Positions 1 through 9,234 of a DNA stretch of 64,000 bases are shown here, one piece after another; position 1 is the stretch's first letter, and each line of letters starts with the position of its first letter. The DNA is taken from positions 2,046,001 to 2,110,000 of the forward strand of contig NZ_CP011452.2 in the NCBI RefSeq assembly GCF_001008165.2. Direction: 5' to 3'. The position numbers and the translations under genes are program-made. The notes under the pieces are model-generated. The model was given only the letters and a program-made list of their open reading frames with translations. It was not told where the DNA came from and made no database searches. Source of the DNA: Croceibacterium atlanticum. GTDB taxonomy: Bacteria > Pseudomonadota > Alphaproteobacteria > Sphingomonadales > Sphingomonadaceae.

Positions 1-43
1 GCTCGGGCATCTGTCCGTAACGGATGGATGGGCGTCGGAACAT
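1..43 (-). CDS. trbF: TrbF, N-terminal fragment (cut by window edge)
   Basis: The minus strand from 43 encodes a start codon followed by MFRRPSIRYGQMPE, which is the characteristic opening of TrbF in ICE-type Trb systems. TrbF is a VirB8-like inner-membrane protein of the mating-pair apparatus. Only 14 codons are present; the rest lies left of the window. It follows trbL by 4 bases, as expected from the operon order trbL-trbF. Confidence 0.75.
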   Translation of the reverse strand, partial: MFRRPSIRYGQMPE

Positions 44-47
44 CGTA

Positions 48-1337
48 TCATTCCTTCTCGCGAATATCGGGACCGGAACCCCCGCCATGACTGTCTCCGG
101 CTTTCAGCGTATGGGCCGCAACGGTCGCGCCATGAGCCGCGGACTGACGGCGTTTCATCGCGGCGGCCCATGCAGGCTGTGATGAAGAGGAGGCAGCGCC
201 TCCCGCCGTATCGGCGGCTGCGCCAAGACCCGTGCGAGCGCCCGCGCGGTGACTTTCCTTGAGCGAACCGGCAGCCTTTCTGAGTGGTGAAATAACCGCG
301 CCTGCGGCGACCTTACCGGCACCGGCTGCGCCGCCAGCGACGGCCGCGCTGCCGTTCTTTCCGAATGAGCCGACGGCATAGGCCCCGCGTGCCGCGCCGG
401 ACGTGTAGGCAGCGCCTCTCGCCGTACCGCCGATCGCGCCTGCCGCCGCGCCCGCGCCAAGCCGGGCGGCGGCCGCACCGCCGACCAGCGCACCACCGGC
501 GGCCAGCGCGGTTCCGGCCGCGGCTCCTGCGCCAAGCTGGGGACCGCCTGTGACGATGCCGTTGGCAATGCCCGGGCCGAAGATGGAAAGGCCGAGCAGC
601 GAGAGCGCGGCCAGCGCAATCGCCATGACCTGCTCTGCATCGGGCTCCGGACCCATGGTCACGGTAAACTGGCTGAATAAGGTGGTGCCGATTCCAGTGA
701 TGACCGCAAGCACCAGCACCTTGATGCCGGTCGAGACGATATGGCCCAGCACGCGCTCGGCCATGAAGGCCGTGCGGCCGAAAAAGGCGAAGGGCAGGAG
801 AACAAAGCCGGCGAGTGTCACCAGCTTGAACTCGATAAGGGTGATGAAGACCTGCACCGCGATGATGAAGAAGGCGAGCACCACGATCAGCCAGGCAATC
901 AGCAGTACGAGAATGATGGCGAGATTGGCGAATACCGACCAGATGCTGCTGAACGCCTCGGTGGCGTCGATCAGGGGCTGGGCCGCGTCGAGCCCGGTCT
1001 CGGCGATGGAACCGGGTTGCATGAACTCCGCGAGGCTGAGCGCATCACCACTCGCCTTGAGCCCCAGCCCCGCGAAGCTTTCGAACAGGATTGTCGCCAG
1101 CGTCGAGAAGTTGCCGATGATGAAGGCGAAGATGCCGATATAGAGGGTCTTCCTGACGAGCCGCTGCAACACGTCCTCGTCCGCGCCCCAAGCCCAGAAT
1201 AGACCGGCAAGCGTGACGTCGATGGCAATCAGCGTAGTCGAGAGGAATGCGACCTCGCCGCCCAGCAAGCCGAAGCCGGAATCGATATAACCGGTAAAGA
1301 CGCCCAGGAAATTGTCGATGACGCCGGTATCGTTCAT
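48..1337 (-). CDS. trbL: P-type conjugative transfer protein TrbL
   Basis: A 429-residue polytopic inner-membrane protein of the mating-pair channel, VirB6/TrbL family. Roughly residues 20-260 hold several hydrophobic segments (around 30-55, 65-90, 135-190, 200-225 and 240-260). The C-terminal third is a soluble tail rich in Gly and Ala, which is typical of TrbL. The start codon overlaps the stop of the upstream trbK gene, so translation is probably coupled. It lies between trbK and trbF as in other Trb clusters. Confidence 0.93.
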   Translation of the reverse strand: MNDTGVIDNFLGVFTGYIDSGFGLLGGEVAFLSTTLIAIDVTLAGLFWAWGADEDVLQRLVRKTLYIGIFAFIIGNFSTLATILFESFAGLGLKASGDALSLAEFMQPGSIAETGLDAAQPLIDATEAFSSIWSVFANLAIILVLLIAWLIVVLAFFIIAVQVFITLIEFKLVTLAGFVLLPFAFFGRTAFMAERVLGHIVSTGIKVLVLAVITGIGTTLFSQFTVTMGPEPDAEQVMAIALAALSLLGLSIFGPGIANGIVTGGPQLGAGAAAGTALAAGGALVGGAAAARLGAGAAAGAIGGTARGAAYTSGAARGAYAVGSFGKNGSAAVAGGAAGAGKVAAGAVISPLRKAAGSLKESHRAGARTGLGAAADTAGGAASSSSQPAWAAAMKRRQSAAHGATVAAHTLKAGDSHGGGSGPDIREKE

Positions 1338-1594
1338 CGCCGGTCACCTTTATCGCTGCCGAAGAAGCGTCGGCGCTTTTCCGTCCAGGCCTTTTCGCAA
1401 GCCGTATCGGGCATGGTGAGCGTGGCGCAGCGTTCGAGTTCGCGCGCCAGCATCTCCTGTTGCTCGCTTTCTTCGGTGACAGGCAGAACCGCTTCGCGCG
1501 GCGGGTCGCCCGGTTCGCGCAAGGCGACGATCGCCACGGCCAGCATGATCCCGGCGATCGCCGCGACGCCCGCGATCCTGGAATTGCGCGACAT
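1334..1594 (-). CDS. trbK: Putative entry-exclusion protein TrbK-alt
   Basis: A small 86-residue protein with one N-terminal hydrophobic segment (about residues 7-25) and a charged, mostly helical remainder that includes two cysteines (C56 and C65). Size, topology and position between trbJ and trbL match the alternative TrbK family of ICE Trb operons, thought to act in entry exclusion. Gene overlap with trbL and a 13-base gap from trbJ place it in the operon. No lipobox is evident. The exclusion role is known only for the family; it is not shown here. Confidence 0.8.
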   Translation of the reverse strand: MSRNSRIAGVAAIAGIMLAVAIVALREPGDPPREAVLPVTEESEQQEMLARELERCATLTMPDTACEKAWTEKRRRFFGSDKGDRR

Positions 1595-1607
1595 CGGCCG
1601 GCCCCTC

Positions 1608-2327
1608 TCAGTTGCGCCCGAAGAAGCGGCGGAAACGTTCGCGCCCTTCGGCTTCCTCGGCGGCCTGCCGTGCGGAATCGAGTGCTTGCGCCCGGCCCTG
1701 TGCCGCGACCAGCGCGGTCAGATCGGCAAGCTGCTGCGATCGCAGGGCGAGAAGCTGATTGCCCGCCTGGCTGGCCTGCAGCGCGCCTGTCGCCGACTGG
1801 CTTGCCGAGACCAGATCGTCCATGGTGGTGCGGGCGCCGTCGATATTACCGACGACACCGGCCTGCACCTTGAGCGAATCCTGAAAGGCGCCGACGCTGT
1901 CTTCCCAGCGCGCATTGGCATTGGCGATCATCTGCGCGTTGCTGCCGGTAAGCGCCGATCCCTTGTAACGATCGGTGAACGCCTGGTCGATCTGCTGCAC
2001 ATCATAGGCGATTCGCTGGGCTTCGCCGAGCAGCCGCTGCGTCTCGCGAACCTGATCTTGCAAGGTCTGAAGCGAGCTGAATGGCAGCGAAGCGAGATTG
2101 CGGGCCTCGTTGACGAGGCTGGCCGCCTGGTTCTGGATTTGCCGGATCTGATTGTTGATCTGTTCGAGCGACCGGGCGGCGGTCAGCAGGTTCTGCGCGT
2201 AATTGGTCGGATCATAGACGATCCCGCCAAACTGTGCGTGAGCCGGGCTCACAAAGGCAAGGCCAACGATGCTCGTGGTGGCAAGAACACCGGCCATAAG
2301 GGCAGGGCGCACATAGGGCAGCTTCAT
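1608..2327 (-). CDS. trbJ: P-type conjugative transfer protein TrbJ
   Basis: A 239-residue secreted protein, VirB5/TrbJ family, a minor component of the conjugative pilus or its assembly. A clear signal peptide covers about residues 1-31 with an AHA-Q cleavage site. The mature part has the family opening FGGIVYDPTNYAQNLLTAAR followed by long amphipathic helices rich in Gln, Asn and Arg (coiled-coil-like). Its start overlaps the stop of trbE by four bases. Confidence 0.93.
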   Translation of the reverse strand: MKLPYVRPALMAGVLATTSIVGLAFVSPAHAQFGGIVYDPTNYAQNLLTAARSLEQINNQIRQIQNQAASLVNEARNLASLPFSSLQTLQDQVRETQRLLGEAQRIAYDVQQIDQAFTDRYKGSALTGSNAQMIANANARWEDSVGAFQDSLKVQAGVVGNIDGARTTMDDLVSASQSATGALQASQAGNQLLALRSQQLADLTALVAAQGRAQALDSARQAAEEAEGRERFRRFFGRN

Positions 2328-4792
2328 GTTTCAATCTCCATATCTGGTGTGAGGGAAAGGGGGTTCTCGGAGACAGAAGCCTTGGGCAGCAATTCGACAG
2401 CCCAGGCACAGCCGCGATGACGCAACCATTCGGCGGCGAAAGCCGATGGCCCATGCTTTTCGATGATGTCGGTAATGGTGAGTTGGTCAGTCTTTGAAGA
2501 CGCCGCTGCGAAGGCCAGCGCCACTTCGCCCAAGCCCAGTTCAAACAGGCGGTTCCCCCGCCGGCTCTGACAATAGTAATCCCGCTTCGGGGTCGCCCGG
2601 CTGAGGATTTCAATCTGGCGGGCATTGAGCCCGAACCGCTCGTAGATGGCCGCGATCTGCGGTTCGGCTGCACGCTCGTTCGGCAGGAAGATGCGCGTCG
2701 GGCAGGACTCGATGATGGCCGGCGCAATGCTGCTCGTCTCGATGTCGGCGAGACTCTGGGTTGCAAAGACGACGGAGGCGTTTTTCTTGCGCAGCGTCTT
2801 CAACCATTCGCGCAGCTGTGCTGCGAAGTCCGGGCTGTCGAGCACCAGCCACCCCTCGTCGATGATGATGAGCGTCGGGGAGCCGTCGAGCCGGCCCTCG
2901 ATCCGGTGGAACAGGTAGGACAGCACGGCGGCGGCCGATCCGGCGCCGACCAGACCCTCGGTCTCGAATGCCTGGACCGAGGCTTCGCCGAGCCGTTCGG
3001 CTTCGGCATCGAGCAGCCGGCCCCATGGCCCGCCGATGCAGTATGGCGCGAGCGCCTGCTTAAGCTGCTGGCTCTGGAGCAGGACAGCGAGCCCGGTCAG
3101 GGTGCGTTCCGACAAGGGGGCGCTGGCGAGCGAATTGAGCGCCGTCCAGATATGCTCCTTGGCCTGCGGATCGACCGCGACGCCTTCGGACGCGAAGATC
3201 GCCGCCAGCCATTGGGCGGCCCAGGCGCGCTCTGCCGGATCATCAATTCGCGCAAGCGGCTGTAGCTGCACGCCGCCATCATCGTCGTCGGACAGACCGC
3301 CGCCCAGATCCTGCCAGTCGCCGCCCATTCCGAGTGCGGCGGCACGGATGCTGCCGCCGAAGTCGAAGGCGAACACCTGGGCGTTCTCGTAGCGCCGGAA
3401 CTGCATTGCCATCAGCGCCAGCAGCACGGACTTGCCCGCACCTGTCGGGCCGACCACCAGCGTATGGCCAACATCGCCGACATGAAGAGAAAACCGGAAC
3501 GGGGTCGAGCCTTCGGTCCTGCCGTAGAGCAAGGGGGGCGACCCGAAGTGCTCGTCCCGTTCCGGCCCCGCCCATACCGCTGACAGGGGGATCAGGTGGG
3601 CGAGATTGAGCGTGGAGATCGGCGGTTGCCGGACATTGGCATAGGTGTGACCGGGCAGGCTTCCCAGCCACGCCTCGATCGCGTTCATGCCTTCGACAAA
3701 GCAGGTGAAGTCGCGGCCCTGGATGACCTTTTCGACTAGCCGCAGCTTTTCAGCCGCGATCGCCGGATCACGATCCCATACCGTCACCGTCGCAGTGACA
3801 TAGGCCATGCCGGCATAGTCAGCGCCCAGCTCCTGCAGGGCAGTGTCCGCGTCGGCGGCCTTGTTCGAAGCATCGCTATCGAGCAGCGTCGATGCCTCGT
3901 TGGTCATCACCTCTTTCAGGATCGCGGCGACGCTTTTGCGCTTGGCGAACCATTGCCGCCTGATCTTCGTGAGCAATTTGGTCGCATCGGTCTTGTCGAG
4001 CATGATCGCACGGGTGGACCAGCGATATTCGAACGCGAGCCGGTTGAGTTCGTCGAGCAGACCAGGGAAGGTTGCGCTCGGAAAGCCGGTGATTGTGAGC
4101 GTGCGCAGATGATGCTCGCCCAGCTTCGGTTCCAGCCCGCCGGTGAGCGGTTCGTCGGCGAGCAGAGCGTCGAGATGCATCGGTGTTTCCGGCACACGCA
4201 CGCGCTGGCGGCGGGTCGAGACGGTCGAGTGCAAATAGGTCAGGGTTCCGCCGTCATCGAGCCAGTGGACTTCGGGCATGAAGCCCTCGACCAGGTTCAG
4301 CACCCGGTCGCTGCGATCGGTGAAGCTCCCCAGCAGTTCCCACGGATCGACGCCGGAGTTCGAGCGGCCTTCGTAAAGCCAGCCTTCAGCCTTGGCCGCA
4401 TCTTCCGGCGGCGGCATCCACAATAGGGTTAGATAATAGCGGCTCTCGAAATGGCTGCCTTCCTCCCGAAACTGTTCGCGCCGCTCCATGTCGACCAGTG
4501 TCGAGACCGGATCGGGGAATGTAGACTCGGGATAATCAAGCGCGGGCACCCGCTGCGCCTCGACGAAGATCGCCCAGCCCGAGCCCAGCCGGCGCAGCGC
4601 ATTGTTGAGCCGCGCGGTGGTGGCGACCAGTTCTGCCGGTGTTGCCGAATCCAGGTCCGGCCCCCGGAACCGCGCTGTGCGCTGAAAGCTGCCGTCCTTG
4701 TTGAGCACGACGCTTGTCGCCACCAATGCCGCCCAGGGAAGGAAGTCGGCGAGATGCGCGCCGCCGCTCCTGTATTCACGCAAGGACATCAT
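2324..4792 (-). CDS. trbE: Conjugative transfer ATPase TrbE (VirB4 family)
   Basis: The large VirB4-type ATPase that powers pilus assembly and substrate transfer at the inner membrane. The N-terminal half is a CagE/TrbE/VirB domain. A Walker A motif (GPTGAGKS) lies near residue 450, followed by FAFDFGGS, and a Walker B-like LIIIDEGW lies further on. The FATQS motif after it is typical of the family. Start choice: the ATG at 4792 overlaps the trbD stop as ATGA, giving 822 residues; an ATG four codons upstream is also in frame. Length is normal for TrbE. Confidence 0.95.
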   Translation of the reverse strand: MMSLREYRSGGAHLADFLPWAALVATSVVLNKDGSFQRTARFRGPDLDSATPAELVATTARLNNALRRLGSGWAIFVEAQRVPALDYPESTFPDPVSTLVDMERREQFREEGSHFESRYYLTLLWMPPPEDAAKAEGWLYEGRSNSGVDPWELLGSFTDRSDRVLNLVEGFMPEVHWLDDGGTLTYLHSTVSTRRQRVRVPETPMHLDALLADEPLTGGLEPKLGEHHLRTLTITGFPSATFPGLLDELNRLAFEYRWSTRAIMLDKTDATKLLTKIRRQWFAKRKSVAAILKEVMTNEASTLLDSDASNKAADADTALQELGADYAGMAYVTATVTVWDRDPAIAAEKLRLVEKVIQGRDFTCFVEGMNAIEAWLGSLPGHTYANVRQPPISTLNLAHLIPLSAVWAGPERDEHFGSPPLLYGRTEGSTPFRFSLHVGDVGHTLVVGPTGAGKSVLLALMAMQFRRYENAQVFAFDFGGSIRAAALGMGGDWQDLGGGLSDDDDGGVQLQPLARIDDPAERAWAAQWLAAIFASEGVAVDPQAKEHIWTALNSLASAPLSERTLTGLAVLLQSQQLKQALAPYCIGGPWGRLLDAEAERLGEASVQAFETEGLVGAGSAAAVLSYLFHRIEGRLDGSPTLIIIDEGWLVLDSPDFAAQLREWLKTLRKKNASVVFATQSLADIETSSIAPAIIESCPTRIFLPNERAAEPQIAAIYERFGLNARQIEILSRATPKRDYYCQSRRGNRLFELGLGEVALAFAAASSKTDQLTITDIIEKHGPSAFAAEWLRHRGCAWAVELLPKASVSENPLSLTPDMEIET

Positions 4793-5058
4793 GGCCGCAT
4801 CCATGTCGGATATTTGAGATGCCGCCGGGCCACGTCCACGAATTGCGGATCACGCCGCGCCACCCAGACCGACAGCGCATGGCCGATGGCCCAGATGGCA
4901 AGGCCGGCGATCCAGAGCCGCAAGCCCAGGCCGATGGCGCCGGCCAGTGTGCCGTTGAGGATCGCGAGCGAACGCGGCGCGCCACCGAGCAGGATCGGCT
5001 CTGTCAGAGCGCGATGCACCGGCGCCATATATCCAGGGATCGGTTCGCCCACCTCCAT
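4789..5058 (-). CDS. trbD: Conjugal transfer protein TrbD
   Basis: An 89-residue inner-membrane protein, VirB3/TrbD family, with the family's IPGYMAPVHRAL opening and two closely spaced hydrophobic segments (about residues 32-48 and 50-66). It helps place the VirB4-like ATPase TrbE at the membrane. The frame is open far upstream, but the ATG at 5058 is chosen because it overlaps the trbC stop and gives the standard TrbD length. Confidence 0.92.
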   Translation of the reverse strand: MEVGEPIPGYMAPVHRALTEPILLGGAPRSLAILNGTLAGAIGLGLRLWIAGLAIWAIGHALSVWVARRDPQFVDVARRHLKYPTWMRP

Positions 5059-5390
5059 CAGACCAGTGCCCCGCCGCCAAAGCTGAAAAACGACAGGAAG
5101 AAGGAACTGGCCGCAAAGGCGATGCTGATCCCGAACACGATCTGGATCAGTCGCCGGAAACCGCCCGACATGTCGCCGAAGGCCAGGGTCAGGCCCGTAA
5201 TGATGATAATGATGACCGCGATGATCTTGGCGACCGGGCCCTCGATCGATTCGAGGATCGACTGCAGCGGCGCTTCCCACGGCATCGACGAGCCGCCCGC
5301 ACAGGCAGGCGACGACAGGGACAGCGCAATCACGCTCGCGGTGACGGCAAGCATGGCGCGGCGGGCGCCATGCCGGATGGCATGGATCAT
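5058..5390 (-). CDS. trbC: Conjugal pilin TrbC
   Basis: A 110-residue TrbC/VirB2-family pilin precursor, the major subunit of the transfer pilus. A long signal sequence ends near residue 31 (SPACAGG), followed by the typical short segment with MPWE and two hydrophobic helices (about 52-72 and 84-104). The start overlaps the trbB stop as ATGA. In this family the product is further processed, commonly by a TraF-type peptidase; a traF gene is present at 33727-34284. Confidence 0.93.
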   Translation of the reverse strand: MIHAIRHGARRAMLAVTASVIALSLSSPACAGGSSMPWEAPLQSILESIEGPVAKIIAVIIIIITGLTLAFGDMSGGFRRLIQIVFGISIAFAASSFFLSFFSFGGGALV

Positions 5391-6373
5391 GGCAGGTCTC
5401 CTGATGTGGGCTGGGAAAGCGAAGAGAGGCGATAATCACCGGTTGCGGGATTGAGTCCTTCGACACGGGCCAGTTCGGCGAGACGGCGGCCATGCCCATC
5501 GCGGACCAGCACAGCGACGATGTCGATGGTTTCAGCGAGCAATGCGCGCGGGACGGTGACCACGGCCTCCTGAATGAGTTGCTCCATGCGGCGGAGCGCG
5601 CCGAGCGCGGTTCCGGCATGGATGGTCCCGATGCCGCCAGGGTGGCCGGTGCCCCAGGCTTTCAAGAGATCGAGCGCTTCGGCGCCGCGCACCTCGCCGA
5701 TCGGAATGCGGTCGGGCCGCAAGCGCAGCGAGGACCGCACGAGATCGGACAGCGAAACCACGCCGTCCTTGGTCCGCATGGCAACAAGGTTAGGCGCGGC
5801 GCACTGCAGCTCGCGCGTGTCTTCAATCAGGACGATGCGATCAGCCGTCTTCGCCACCTCGGCCAGCAGGGCGTTTACCAGCGTGGTCTTGCCGCTGCCT
5901 GTGCCGCCCGCGACGAGGATGTTGGCGCGTGTGGCGACACCCTCGCGCAGTGCTGCCGCCTCAGCCCCCGACATGATTCCGGCGGTCGAATAATCGTCGA
6001 GCGTGAACACCGCGACGGCCGGTTTGCGGATCGCGAAGGCGGGCGCGACGACGACGGGCGGCAGCAGTCCCTCGAAGCGTTCGCCGCTTGTCGGAAGCTC
6101 GGCCGAGACGCGCGGGCACCGGGCATGGACCTCTACGCCGACATGGTGTGCAACCAGGCGGACGATGCGCTCGCCATCGGCAGCGGACAGCGTCATGCCG
6201 GTCTCGGCGATGCCTTCTCCCAGCCGGTCGACCCAGAGCCGACCGTCGGGGTTCAGCATCACCTCGATCACGGCAGCATCGTCGAGCCATGCCGTGATCG
6301 ATGGCCCCAGCGCAGTGCGCAGCATGCGCGCGCCGCGTGACCTTGCCTCGGAACGGATCGGATGGACTGTCAA
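5387..6373 (-). CDS. trbB: Conjugal transfer ATPase TrbB (VirB11 family)
   Basis: A 328-residue secretion ATPase of the VirB11/PulE superfamily. Walker [10 protein letters not shown] is at about residues 156-164, Walker B-like VLIEDTRE at 181-188, and the His-box segment with GTIHAG near residue 245. The start is a TTG at 6373 giving the common [10 protein letters not shown] opening. It heads the trb operon. In related ICEs it directly follows copG; here the two are separated by a 9-kb cargo block, so it must be transcribed from its own upstream region. Confidence 0.95.
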   Translation of the reverse strand: MTVHPIRSEARSRGARMLRTALGPSITAWLDDAAVIEVMLNPDGRLWVDRLGEGIAETGMTLSAADGERIVRLVAHHVGVEVHARCPRVSAELPTSGERFEGLLPPVVVAPAFAIRKPAVAVFTLDDYSTAGIMSGAEAAALREGVATRANILVAGGTGSGKTTLVNALLAEVAKTADRIVLIEDTRELQCAAPNLVAMRTKDGVVSLSDLVRSSLRLRPDRIPIGEVRGAEALDLLKAWGTGHPGGIGTIHAGTALGALRRMEQLIQEAVVTVPRALLAETIDIVAVLVRDGHGRRLAELARVEGLNPATGDYRLSSLSQPTSGDLP

Positions 6374-6473
6374 GGTGAGCCCCTGCTTGTCTGCCGGGCG
6401 AACCGCCGCCCGGCGTCAGGGGCCCATCAAGAAAGCCGCAAAGCGGAAGGACTCAACAGGAAAATACGTGCTT

Positions 6474-6507
6474 CGCAGGCCGGCGAAGAAAGACAGGGAA
6501 TGGCGTA
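6474..6507 (-). promoter_or_regulatory. Copy 1 of a shared 34-bp motif upstream of trbB
   Basis: The 34 bases at 6474-6507 match 18043-18076 with three mismatches; the core GGCGAAGAAAGACAGGGAAT continues to 22 identical bases (6482-6503). Both copies lie in the same orientation ahead of a transfer operon: this one about 100 bases before trbB, the other about 63 bases before traG. It may be a common promoter or operator segment, or a scar of the cargo insertion. No function is proven. Confidence 0.55.
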
Positions 6508-6586
6508 GGAGAACCCCGGGCCGCCGGGTAGTGACGGGAGGGAACCTTCAATGATCTAATGCTGCGGCACTCGGACAGAGCGGTCG

Positions 6587-6614
6587 TTGCACCGTCCACA
6601 ATATCCCTTATGTT
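6587..6614 (+). promoter_or_regulatory. Putative promoter of the ParDE-type pair
   Basis: A TTGCAC hexamer at 6587 and a TATGTT hexamer at 6609 are separated by 16 bases and lie 28 bases before the antitoxin start codon. A GAAGGA ribosome-binding sequence lies at about 6629. The match to a housekeeping promoter is reasonable but short. Confidence 0.4.
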
Positions 6615-6641
6615 GAGGACGGATAATCGAAGGACAATGCC

Positions 6642-6899
6642 ATGCCCAAGGCCATGACCCTGAATGTCCGTGTGAGCGGCGCGCTGGGCGAATTCGTCGC
6701 CAGTAATATCGGCGACGACGGCGCCTATGAAAATGTCAGCGAGTATGTCCGCGACTTGATTCGGCGCGACAAGGAGCGGGTAGAAGCCGAAGGGTTCGAA
6801 CGGCTGAAAGCCGAACTGACGGCCGCTTTCGCTGCGCCGGAATCGGCCTATGAGGCACTCGATGCCGAGAAAGTGATCGCCCGCAACGCGCGAGGCTGA
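6642..6899 (+). CDS. ParD-like antitoxin
   Basis: An 85-residue ribbon-helix-helix antitoxin of the ParD/CopG-like type. The N-terminal 45 residues form the DNA-binding fold (TLNVRVSGALGEFVASNI...NVSEYVRDLIRRD pattern), and the C-terminal half is the acidic, helical part that would wrap the toxin. The partner toxin gene starts 4 bases after the stop, the classic arrangement. Such pairs normally repress their own promoter and stabilise the replicon that carries them. Here it lies just inside the left edge of the first cargo block. Confidence 0.88.
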   Translation: MPKAMTLNVRVSGALGEFVASNIGDDGAYENVSEYVRDLIRRDKERVEAEGFERLKAELTAAFAAPESAYEALDAEKVIARNARG

Positions 6900-6903
6900 T
6901 CGC

Positions 6904-7218
6904 ATGGCCGTCTTTCGTGTTCAGAAACGCGCGGGCCGCCGTCTGGACGAAATTTACGTCTACACCCGCGACAATTGGGGTAAGGAGCAGGCCGCCCTCT
7001 ACATTCGAGGCCTGTTCGAACGGTTCGACGAAATCGCGGCTCGGAAAATTCCATGGCGCCCGATCCCGGCCGAGTTCGGGGTGGAAGGATTCTACTGCCG
7101 CCACGAACATCACTATATCTATTGGCGGGTACTGTCCGATGGCGCGGTCGGGATCGTCACCGTGCTTCACGAGAGAATGCACCAACTCGACCGTTTTCGC
7201 GAGGATTTACCCCAGTAG
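6904..7218 (+). CDS. ParE/RelE-superfamily toxin
   Basis: A 104-residue ParE-like toxin. The start of the fold (FRVQKRAGRRLDEIYVYTRDNWG) and the YIRGLFERFDEIA helix, then ...FYCRHEHHYIYWRVL...IVTVLHERMH, match the ParE/RelE plasmid-stabilisation family. ParE toxins poison DNA gyrase, while RelE toxins cut mRNA; the ParD partner favours a ParE-type assignment. It is the second gene of a two-gene unit. Confidence 0.9.
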   Translation: MAVFRVQKRAGRRLDEIYVYTRDNWGKEQAALYIRGLFERFDEIAARKIPWRPIPAEFGVEGFYCRHEHHYIYWRVLSDGAVGIVTVLHERMHQLDRFREDLPQ

Positions 7219-7539
7219 AGATCGGCTCACCCTGCGTAGGACAATTGCGGTGTCTTAGGGCGACAGCTTTCGCCAACGTAGCGGTCGTTCCTGCGCAAAA
7301 CCCTGATCGTCCAAAACTGCCTTCCGTTCATGATACCGTTTTTTCGGGCAATCTGCGCCGTCAGGAGGTCGAAAGTCCTTTTGCCTCTCGAAATGGGCTG
7401 CGGACTCCCGCGTCGCCCACGCTGTTGATGTACCCTGGATATTCTGATCCTTGAAACGAGGGTCAGCAATTCTCTTCGCTGCTAGCCAATTCCATCGTCC
7501 TGCCTTGCTGCATGGCGCGAAGTGGTGCCACATCCGTTC
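7219..7539. other. Intergenic stretch, no gene seen
   Basis: About 320 bases between the toxin gene and the PIN-domain gene. Several small open frames exist on both strands but none has a convincing start, family pattern or ribosome-binding site. The region probably carries the promoter of the downstream gene. Confidence 0.5.
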
Positions 7540-8913
7540 ATGACCGACAGAATCGACGTTAGCAGCTACGACCGTGTATTCGCGCTCGATACCCAAATGG
7601 TGTTCGAAGCGCGCCCCTTGGCTCAGCTGGATTGGTCATCGCTTTCACAGGGACCGATCTTACTGGTCATATTGCCGCAGGTGAGTGCCGAAGTCGACGC
7701 GCGCAAACGCGATGGCCGCCTTGGTCAGCGTGCCCGTGACCTCAACCGATTGCTTGAACCTTCGATCGAAAATGGAGGGACAACACTACTTGTCGAACAG
7801 CCGGTGCGTGTCGACATTGCGTATGTAGCAGCCGGCCCGATCAATTGGGCAGGCCTGGACGACCTCGAGCGCGATAGCGGCGACGACCGTATCGTTGCGC
7901 AGGCACTTCACGCCTTGGTTGACGATGTCGCGCGGGTGGAGGTGATGAGCTTCGATAGTCGCCCGCGCGCGACAGCACGTCGCCATGGGGTAAAGGCAAT
8001 CAAGCCTGACGAAAGCTGGCTTCTCGCTTCCGAACCCTCGCCAACCGACCGGCGGGTGGCGGAGTTGGAACAGCGCATCCGGCTGCTCCAGACCAATGAG
8101 CCCCAACTTCGCGTGGCAATCCGGATGCTCTGCGATAGCCCGATAAGCCGCTACCATCTGCAGGCATTGCCCCCTGCGACGATTGAGCCGGTCACGCGAA
8201 TGATACTCGCGAAGCATCCGCGGCAGAATACTGGGGGTTTCATGGTGCCGGGGTTACGGGAGAACCGGCATTATCATGAGGACTACGATGCCTATGCCGC
8301 AGGGCTACAGACGGTCGACATCCCCAACCTCCACCTCGGGGCCGCTCGGTTCTTCTCACAGTATGGCTTCGAGGTGACCATCGAAAACTCGGGCGTGGTC
8401 GCTGCCGAGCATGTTACCGTCGAGTTTCGTTCGGGCAACGCAGTGCTGCACGACGGCCCCTATTGGGTCGATGTGTTCGGACCGCCGCCACCGTCAACCG
8501 AAAGTGATTTCCTCACTAACATCCCACGGCTTTCCAATCATCTCGCTCGAACGGATCGCGCGAGTTTCGAACTGGAGGAGGCGGAAGATCCGGACATCCA
8601 GATAGAGTATCGGTGCCAGGACTTCCGCCACGGGCGATCGCAGGCGCTGACAGCTGTCATTGAGCCGGTCGAACGAACCGGCCAGGCGGCCCACATCGAA
8701 ATTCGTGTGACCGCAAGCAACATGCGTGGCGAGGTCGTCGAGCGGCTCATCGTGCCAGTCACTGACGTCGAGCGAAACCTTGGCGACCTGATCGATCTAG
8801 ATGATCTGCAGTTCCGCGAAGCGCCCCCGGTTTGGGATCTACTTGTTCCCATTATCGAGGAGGATGAGGACGAGCTTACGCGGTTTCGCAACGACGGCAG
8901 CCATCGGGAATGA
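7540..8913 (+). CDS. PIN-domain protein with large unknown C-terminal part
   Basis: A 457-residue protein. Residues 8-155 read as a PIN nuclease fold: ALDTQ with D17, the SAEVDARKRDGR segment with E51 and D53, GDDRIVAQAL with D115/D116, and FDSRPRATARRHG with D139, all at the expected order and spacing for PIN catalytic acids. Residues 160-457 are unlike any family I recognise; they include a beta-rich stretch around 260-400. PIN domains usually cut RNA, as toxins or defence effectors. No antitoxin-like gene is adjacent. The ATG at 7540 is preferred over one six codons upstream because it starts just before the domain. Confidence 0.75.
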   Translation: MTDRIDVSSYDRVFALDTQMVFEARPLAQLDWSSLSQGPILLVILPQVSAEVDARKRDGRLGQRARDLNRLLEPSIENGGTTLLVEQPVRVDIAYVAAGPINWAGLDDLERDSGDDRIVAQALHALVDDVARVEVMSFDSRPRATARRHGVKAIKPDESWLLASEPSPTDRRVAELEQRIRLLQTNEPQLRVAIRMLCDSPISRYHLQALPPATIEPVTRMILAKHPRQNTGGFMVPGLRENRHYHEDYDAYAAGLQTVDIPNLHLGAARFFSQYGFEVTIENSGVVAAEHVTVEFRSGNAVLHDGPYWVDVFGPPPPSTESDFLTNIPRLSNHLARTDRASFELEEAEDPDIQIEYRCQDFRHGRSQALTAVIEPVERTGQAAHIEIRVTASNMRGEVVERLIVPVTDVERNLGDLIDLDDLQFREAPPVWDLLVPIIEEDEDELTRFRNDGSHRE

Positions 8914-9113
8914 TTGACAACGGTGGCGCTGAGGCAAGTGCGATAGCCGCTATCGCGGTTGCGCATTCCATGCATGACGCAAGCCGCCGACTTTGCAGAC
9001 ATTCGGTGATCCTGATCGTCATCCTAAACCTGTGCTTCTTTCATGAAGTGGGCCTTTGGCTTAAGCGCCCGTCGTTCAGCGTTCTCACTCTCCATTCGAG
9101 CCATGCTGGATAG
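8910..9113 (+). CDS. Possible small membrane protein overlapping the PIN gene
   Basis: A 67-residue frame whose ATG overlaps the stop of the PIN-domain gene as ATGA, suggesting translational coupling. Residues about 32-50 (SVILIVILNLCFFHEVGLWL) would cross a membrane. Codon use is not distinctive and no family is recognised, so it may be a chance frame. Confidence 0.28.
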   Translation: MIDNGGAEASAIAAIAVAHSMHDASRRLCRHSVILIVILNLCFFHEVGLWLKRPSFSVLTLHSSHAG

Positions 9114-9234
9114 TGGTTATTGGGATAGGCAGACACCTCCGAAATGAAATCATGCTGGATCTCCCAGACGCTATGCGCGGCTTGTCATGCTCGCTATGCC
9201 TATCGGTAAGCTAAGGCAGCGGAATGGGCGAGGC

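Noticed and set aside
1413-2420. A 335-codon plus-strand frame
   Set aside because: Antisense of trbJ and trbK, which are well supported.
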